Part shown: in pieces, positions 1-7,200 of the stretch
Numbering within the stretch: position 1 is the first letter of the stretch
How the letters are laid out: every line of letters begins with the position of its first letter
DNA from: an uncultured Ruminococcus sp.
GTDB lineage: Bacteria > Bacillota_A > Clostridia > Oscillospirales > Ruminococcaceae
Assembly (NCBI GenBank): GCA_937880065.1
Contig: CALFMA010000403.1
Span: 1 to 9,953 of the forward strand
DNA: 9,953 bases
Direction: 5' to 3'
Made by a program: the position numbers and the translations under genes
The notes under the pieces: model-generated
Database searches by the model: none
What the model was told of the DNA's origin: nothing
The model's input: the letters and a program-made list of their open reading frames with translations, nothing else

Positions 1-161
1 AGATTTCCGAATATGCAGTATCTTCAATGAATTGGGCAGTTGGTGCAGGACTTATAAACGGTAAGTCCGAAAGCCTACTTGCTCCAAAGGATAATGCAAC
101 AAGAGCTGAAGTTGCAGCAATACTACACAGGTATTTAAATATGGTAACAAGCCATAATTAA
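1..161 (+). CDS. C-terminal end of an SLH-anchored surface protein (5' truncated)
   Basis: The open frame begins at base 3 and ends with TAA at 159-161, giving the last 52 residues of a protein whose start lies outside the window. The visible part is the second half of an SLH repeat: ISEYA..SMNWAVGAGLINGK, then the NATRAE motif typical of SLH domains that bind pyruvylated secondary cell-wall polymer, then VAAILHRY. A short polar tail (LNMVTSHN) ends the protein, as expected when the SLH block is the C-terminal anchor. The segment closely matches the third SLH repeat of the giant protein ending at 9397, including 19 identical bases, so the two proteins probably share a paralogous anchor module. 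Only 30 bp separate this stop from the next start, so co-transcription is likely. The function of the missing part cannot be inferred. Confidence 0.9.
   Translation, partial: ISEYAVSSMNWAVGAGLINGKSESLLAPKDNATRAEVAAILHRYLNMVTSHN
93..111 (+). repeat. 19-bp direct repeat, copy 1, in SLH-coding DNA
   Basis: The 19 bases AATGCAACAAGAGCTGAAG encode the NATRAE(V/A) SLH motif and are identical to bases 9323-9341. The two copies lie in the same orientation about 9.2 kb apart, at the same codon positions of two SLH modules. They bracket the lipoprotein gene and nearly all of the giant gene. Shared ancestry of the modules is the simplest explanation. Confidence 0.85.
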
Positions 162-178
162 ATAAATTATTAAATTTT

Positions 179-184
179 AGGAGG
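179..184 (+). promoter_or_regulatory. Ribosome binding site of the DUF3089 lipoprotein gene
   Basis: A perfect AGGAGG lies 7 bases upstream of the ATG at 192 and fixes that start. The 30-bp gap after the upstream stop has room for this site but no credible promoter, which supports operon transcription. Confidence 0.9.
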
Positions 185-191
185 AAATTTT

Positions 192-1259
192 ATGAAAAGT
201 AAAAAAATCTTTCAAACCATTTTAATTTTTGCTATGGTAATGGCATTGTTTACAGGATGCACGGTAAACAATACTGATACAAATATAGAAACTGAAGTAA
301 GCAATGTTCCGACAGTCATTGCAAAGACTAACGGCGGCGAAAAGTGGGAAACAAAAATAGACTATGCCAATGCAGATAACTGGCTTAGTGCAGAAGACAC
401 AGGTAAGGATGTTGACGTTGTATATTTTTATCCAACAACCTTTTCAAAGGTATCTGACGATGCTCCTGATGTAGCAGATATTACAGATGAATCTATGCGT
501 AGCGGAGCACAGAGAGAACTTAAAAATCAGGCTTCGGTATTTATAGAGGATTGCAATATCTATGCACCTTTTTACAGACAGGTAAATGCAGCCTATGCAC
601 TCACTCTCAGTGATGAAGAAGCTGACGATCTGCTCCGTTATTCCGCATCACAGGATCCGTCCGCTGCACTTGATTACTACTTTGAAAACTATAACAACGG
701 TAAACCCTTCATTCTTGCGGGACATTCTCAGGGTTCTCAGATTTTGACTATGATTCTTTCTGACTACATGAAAGAACATCCTGAGCACTACAAAAATATG
801 ATTGCAGCATATGTAATCGGATACTCCGTAACCGACAAATATCTTGCAGCAAACCCACACCTTAAGTTTGCAGAAGGTGCTGACGATACAGGAGTTATCA
901 TTTCTTACAATACAGAAGGTCCTGCAAACAAGGATCAGCACAATGCGGTTGTAACTGATGGCGCTATTTCCATTAACCCGATTAACTGGAAAAAAGATGA
1001 TACATATGCAGCTAAGGAAGAAAACCTCGGTTCACTTAATATAGACGGAGAAATCGAAAAAAATCTTGCTGACGCAAAGATTGATTTAGAGCGTGGTGTT
1101 GTAGTTTGTGAAACTGCCGATTCTGCAGTGTATGCAATTCCTGAAGCTGCACACGCACTTTTTGGACCCGAAAGCTATCACGGTTATGATTACGGTCTTT
1201 ATTATATGAATTTGCGTGAAAATGCCAAGGTAAGAATAGAAGCATTTAAAAATAAGTAA
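192..1259 (+). CDS. DUF3089-type alpha/beta-hydrolase lipoprotein
   Basis: This is a 355-aa protein with a lipoprotein signal peptide: a Lys-rich start, a hydrophobic stretch at about residues 7-20 and the lipobox LFTGC with Cys23 as the lipidation site. The mature enzyme should be tethered to the outer face of the cytoplasmic membrane. After a polar spacer, the domain starts near residue 73 (DVDVVYFYPTTF), the usual N-terminal strand of DUF3089 proteins. The nucleophile elbow GHSQGS gives Ser179 as the likely catalytic nucleophile, followed by YVIGY (207-211), INPINW (261-266) and a C-terminal YHGYDYGLYYMNLR with His330 as the likely general base. Asp256 or a nearby acid may complete the triad, but this is uncertain. 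DUF3089 proteins are predicted serine hydrolases of unknown substrate; an acyl-ester or envelope-glycan ester is conceivable. The gene lies between two SLH protein genes, 14 bp before the next start. Confidence 0.88.
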   Translation: MKSKKIFQTILIFAMVMALFTGCTVNNTDTNIETEVSNVPTVIAKTNGGEKWETKIDYANADNWLSAEDTGKDVDVVYFYPTTFSKVSDDAPDVADITDESMRSGAQRELKNQASVFIEDCNIYAPFYRQVNAAYALTLSDEEADDLLRYSASQDPSAALDYYFENYNNGKPFILAGHSQGSQILTMILSDYMKEHPEHYKNMIAAYVIGYSVTDKYLAANPHLKFAEGADDTGVIISYNTEGPANKDQHNAVVTDGAISINPINWKKDDTYAAKEENLGSLNIDGEIEKNLADAKIDLERGVVVCETADSAVYAIPEAAHALFGPESYHGYDYGLYYMNLRENAKVRIEAFKNK

Positions 1260-1261
1260 TT

Positions 1262-1268
1262 GAGGTGA
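1262..1268 (+). promoter_or_regulatory. Ribosome binding site that sets the start of the giant SLH gene
   Basis: GAGGTGA lies 5 bases before the ATG at 1274. An in-frame GTG at 1265 is part of this Shine-Dalgarno sequence and so cannot be the start. Starting at 1274 gives a normal signal peptide beginning MFKSKSLVALVL. The site begins just after the lipoprotein stop (1257-1259), which suggests coupled translation. Confidence 0.88.
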
Positions 1269-1273
1269 TATAT

Positions 1274-4200
1274 ATGTTTAAATCCAAGTCGCTGGTTGCA
1301 CTGGTCTTGGTTCTGAGCATGTTGCTGTCCATAAGTGCACCTGCTTTTGCCCAGCAGCTTCCTGTAGATGACGTGGAGTTGTCTGATTCCGTACAGGTTA
1401 ATAGCGAAGACGAAATTTCTGATGACAACTCCGATGACAGTCAGCAGGAAGTAAGCGATGTTCAAGAAGAAGAAATCAATGACAATCCCACAGAAGAGGT
1501 ATCAATAATTGATTTTTCTGCTACCGAATATTGTTTTAAGGAAGGTAATGACACGGTAAATGTAACCATTAGAAGATATGGAGATACTTCCATCGAAACT
1601 GCGGTTTCATTTAAAGCGGCTGACCTTATTTCAACTTATGGTGAAGACTATGTTATTTTAGATGCTGATGGGAATCCTTTTGAAAAGGTTTCCGGTATCA
1701 AACCTGATATCAGCGATTTTTCGTACAGTGAGAATCCGTACAATGAAAATGCCGACGGATTAACCTATGACTTCAGCACTGAAGGCGAAGCAGAAAACGA
1801 AGACATTGATTCAGGCAACGAAGATACAGAAACAGCATATACAAAAGCCGCAAAAAGCACAGGCTCAAAGCTTCTTGATGCTCAGGCAGCATATCTTAAT
1901 ATGGATACATTTGCAACAGAAGATACGGTTGCTGCAGAAGAAACAAAAGAGGTTTTAGAAAATGTATATGAATATCTCTTTACTGCAGAAGGTGCAGACG
2001 GATTTATTGATTTTTTGCCGGGAGAAACAGAGAAAGATATTGTAATAAAAATTCTTGATAACCAGAAAGCAGAAAAAGACAAAATTTTTCTGTTGGCTCT
2101 CATAGATTCAAGTGCAGAAAACACAAAAGTTTCTGCCAGCGCTACTACATATGTAACTATCGCTGATGATGAAAAATATGAAACACCTTATATTACACTT
2201 TCATGTGATGATAATGTGCTGACCAAGGATAAAAATGAATCATATGTGACTCTGCGTCGTGAATCAGGCACAGAATACTTTAATGTTGTATATCTTTCAA
2301 CTGTTAAAGGCAGCGCTTCCGAAGATGCTTATCTCAATATGGATATGCAAGCGGTTGCTTTTGTTCCCGGAGAAAGGGAAAAACAGGTTAAAATCGAGGC
2401 ATATGACTTTTCACGTGATGGAAATTTTGGTGTTCGTTTAGAGTCGGACAATAAAGCAGAAATAGGAAATTATTATGTGGATGTAGAAATTCTCGGAGAG
2501 AATCAGGCTGAAGAAAATAAATCTGAAGAAAACGCCATTGCGCTTTTGTCTGCAGATGTAACTTTAGGTGAAGCTGTTACAGAATTGAAACTCAAAGATT
2601 TTCCCGGTGGTTGGAACGATGATATTACCAATAAAAAGACCAATGGAAGCTCAAAATGGGTAGAAAATGACGATCTTATGCTTCATGAAAAGAAGAGTAA
2701 CGGTGGCAGAGCCTGGACAACTAACGGTACCAAAAATCTGACCGGATGCAAAAGCATAGATTTCTATATGAATGTAGGTGGCAGCGCAAATAATTTTATA
2801 ACTTATTTTGAAATAGACAGCGAACGTAAGTGGAGCGGTAGTGTTGCAGGATACTCTATAGAAGGACAAACCGATGACTGGAGGAAATACACTTTGTATG
2901 TAGGCCCATACAACGATAGTTATTATTTTCAGTTTTCCACAAAAACCATTGCGGGAATTTTTAATAACCCTAAAGCATATCTTGGAAATCCGGTAACCTT
3001 CCACTGGGCAAAATACTCGGTGTCTACAGCAGATTCTATTGAAACTTTCAATCGAAAGGTATACGATTTCATAGAGGGATCCCCCAACCGTTATGACATT
3101 TATTATGATAATTATGAAAATATTCCCAAAACATTGGCGTACGACCCGGGAACCATTGCAATAACTTCAGGCGGAAGCAATCTTGGTGCCTTTTATGCCA
3201 GTAATACCAACATTGCAACAATAGAATCAGTAAATGCAAAAGAAAACGAAAAAAATGGAATATATCTGAAAGAAGTTCGTGTTGTAAGTTCAGAATTTGA
3301 CAAATATGATGTTTATGATTTTGACGCAAAGCAATACAGAGACAAAAATGTTTATGTTATGAAAGCTGATCCCACCACCCACAAGGTTACATTTACACCG
3401 GACTGTGCTTTTGTAAAAGCGCTTATGAATGCAGGGGTACTTGATGGAAACAGCTCTTTAGATTCCAGCATTGTTTTTTATCCTGTATATGCGCAGGAAA
3501 TGGTAACCGTAAACTTTGAAAACGCAGATAATGATGGGGTTTTCAACGAAGAAAGCAAGGGCTCATATATAAATAATATATTCGGTCTTGAAAACAAAAC
3601 TTCTGTCGATACATCAAGAAACAATTTAACTACCCAGTATTACACAATAACAGTTCCTAAATACTCTGTAATAAGAATGCAGATGTCTCCTCTTTCAGAC
3701 CGTACTCCGAACGGATTTCTCTACTGGGCAAACGGAAATCCCGGCGGTGGACAGATAACCTATTACAAAGAAGGAGAAACAATTCATACCGGTGGAAATG
3801 AAACAGGAAAAACCGTACTTGAAGAAACAGATACATCAAAGGGCGAATTTGTAGCACATACAAATATGTGGGTTAAACCGGTAACCGATAAACAGTCATT
3901 TTATGTAGGTTATTCGCCACTTGCTTATGATTCAAGGCCTGTAGACGATCTTACGGGCTTGGTGTACGATTCCAACATTTCAATAGATGAAGAAACAGAA
4001 ACCGTTGATGGAGACTACACCAATAGCGAGGGTTATATGTGGCTAAGCGATCCCTTCCTCGGTAAGAGCTATACTATTAAGGCATTGGTTCCTGAAAATT
4101 ATTATGCTTCATGGAAAAATATGACAGGCGATACCAACAACAATGGTACAATCGGTGATGATGGCGACGAGTATTCTGATAAAGATTTAAATACCCTTAA

Positions 4201-7200
4201 TCCTGATGAGGTAATAGGAAACATACTTCCGATTACTCTGGACCAGAACAACACACGTTATCAGTATTATTTTGCACCTAAATCAGTTAGTGCAACCGTT
4301 ACAAGAAAAGGTCGTGTAGTAAGAGAAAAAAGAACTCTTTTTGACATAAAGACAAAGGGCGACAATGTTAAAAATGTCGCAACCGAACCGGTGGTGGCAG
4401 CAAGCGTTAACATAGGTGGGAATGTTACCCAGACAGACGGTAACGGAGAATATGAGTTGGAAATAAAACTTCCTTCTCCTTGGGGATATATGGGAGCCTC
4501 CATTACAGTGGGAGATACTCAATACAACCGTGTAATTTCGCTTGTTAATTATGAAAGTGAAATTCGCCTTAAAGCACTTGAAATGTTTGCGCTCAAGAGC
4601 ATGAGTGCAGGTTATGTTTCTCAGGATACCCCTGCAGGCGACAGGAGAGAAATTGCTTTTGAGCAGAATGCTGTTGATGTAGAAAACAAAGAGTTTACAG
4701 TTACAATCAAATTAGAAGATATAAGCTCAATTCAAGCTACAAATGCACGTTTTTATATCTATGACAAACATGGATATCAAAAGATTGACTGCAATGAGGA
4801 AGACGGATATGTTACAACGGTAGAAAAGAATGGTTCTGTTCTCACGGCTGAAATTAAATTTAACCCCAAAAGAGATATTCAGGCAGGCGATAGGCTTTAT
4901 GTTCAGTTTGCAGACCAGAATGATCTGTGGTACAATCCGATAGATACAGGATATAACTTCATAGTTCCTCTCCAGCTTGACACATTTGCACTTGGCCTTA
5001 TGGGCAGCACCTCTTTGGAGAATATGATGAAGAGTAATTTTGTTGTAGATATACTCGGAGATCCTCTTGGTGATGTGGATCTTGGTACGATACCGGGATT
5101 TGAAACACCTGTATCCACAATCTACAGCCCTCCGAACATTCCTGAAAGTGAAAAAGATGCTTATACATGGTATATGTCGGACTATTCATTTGGCGCAGAT
5201 TTTCTGTTTAAAGGCATGAATGTTCCAACGGCAAATTCCAACTATGAAAACGATATGAAGAATTACCTCTATGATGTGCTTAATGCTAAAGAGGGTGGAA
5301 AAGAACCTGTCAAGAGTAAATATAAGACCATCGGTTTGTTCAGCTGGAATCTAAGTCCCCGTGTCGGATTTAACCTGAGGCTTTCATCCCGTGGTGATAA
5401 ATATTATTTTGAAGACCTTCAGCTTGGCGTAAGCATAAATGCAACGGTTAATGCGCAACAGAGATTCAGACTATGCCCCGGTCTTGGCATATTGCTGAAA
5501 TTTAACCTGAATGCTGAAGTTGCAGGCGTCTATCATATGTATACGGAATATCCCGATGATTATCAGACCAATGGTGCGGTACTGTACGATCCCGAGACAT
5601 TTGGCATGTTCAAGGAAATGGACAATGTACGACGCGAGGGATATCTGTTTATAAATCCGTCTATTTCTGTAAATGCCTCATTTAAAATCACCATAGTCGG
5701 CGTAGGTCTTACCGGTCGCTTTGACACCGATATGGACTTCAAGTTCACAGAAAGCAATTCATATGCATATGGCGATATATACATTGCTTTGGATTTTGAA
5801 GTAAATGTTCTTGCGTTTTCGGTATATACGAAAGAAATAGCAGGTGACACTTTTAAACTTTTCAACACAGAAGGTCAGAATGAGCATATAGAATTTGATA
5901 GTTCATCTTATATGTCATTGATGTCCACAGCCCTTGAAGATGACAGTATAGCAGAAACTTCTGTTACAAAAACGATCTCAAGAGATTATCTCGAAGAAAG
6001 AACTCCATGGCAGTCAGGAGACGAAATGGTACTTATGCGTGCCATAGATGTGGAATCTGCAACAACGGAAACAGAGCTTTTAAGAGGTGTTCCGAAGCAG
6101 ATGTATATGAAAAATGTTCAGCTTTCAAATGGCAATATTTTCTCCGTATTTATAGATGATGCAATAGAAAGATCAGGCAAAAACTACGGAAGACTTATGT
6201 GGACATATTACGATGGTACATCATGGGCACAGCCTCAGGCACTTTGCGATGACGGCACTTATGATGCGTTCCCGGAAGTTGTGAAGATGGGCAACGATAA
6301 AGTAATGGTGGCATGGTCATCTGTCGGCACAGTTATGGATGATAGTCATGACCTTCAGTATGCACTGGAAAACCTTGATATTCAGACAAGAATATTTGAT
6401 GTAAGTGGTGAAGTTCCCGTCCCTTCAGGAGATGCTGTTACTTTGACTAAACCTGACGGATATGGTGATGTTCTTCCGAAACTCACTTATATGTCGGAAG
6501 AAAATCAGGCGATTTTGTACTACACAAAAATGGAATTTGATAATATAACGCCTGAAACTATTTCAAATGCATTCACGGCAGATTCCGCTATAGTGTATCT
6601 TATTTATGATGCTGATAGCGATACATGGAGTAATAGCGGTGATGCTTACAGCGATGATGAACTCGATGGTATGACGGATGATGAAAAAGCAGCATTCCGT
6701 GAAGAATGGTACGGACAGAGATTTGTTTATCTCAATGCAAATAATAGCGTTGCGCCTGCAGTGATGGATATAGATACAGCATCACACAATGATAGATATT
6801 CTATTATCACCTGGGTTGTTGACTGGGATAAAAATCTTGAAACAACTTTTGACCGTGATATATTTATGCAGTATCATGATACATTGGAACACAAGACAAC
6901 GGATATTATCAAAATTTCCAACGAATCAATGTACTATTCCTCACCTGAACTTGTAAGCTCGGGTACAAACCTGTATCTTTTCTTCGGACAGATGAAGGAA
7001 GGAGACGAAGAGGGATATATAAAATATCACAACTTAACTGAAATCCGTGAGGAAGAGATGTACACATATACAGAGAGTGAAAACGGAAATTATTACGAAC
7101 TCAGGTATACCATTCCAGAAGATACGCATACAGACCGTTTCGGTGATGAATATACCATACCGGCAACCGAAGTTGTTCTGGAAGGTGACATTGCTACTAC

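Noticed and set aside
1265..1273. GTG at 1265 as the start of the giant gene.
   Set aside because: It is part of the Shine-Dalgarno sequence, and ATG 1274 has ideal spacing and gives a normal signal peptide.
4130..4171. Dockerin domain implying a cellulosome.
   Set aside because: Only one loop is present, within a long unassigned region. There is no second duplicated loop-helix and no cohesin in the window.
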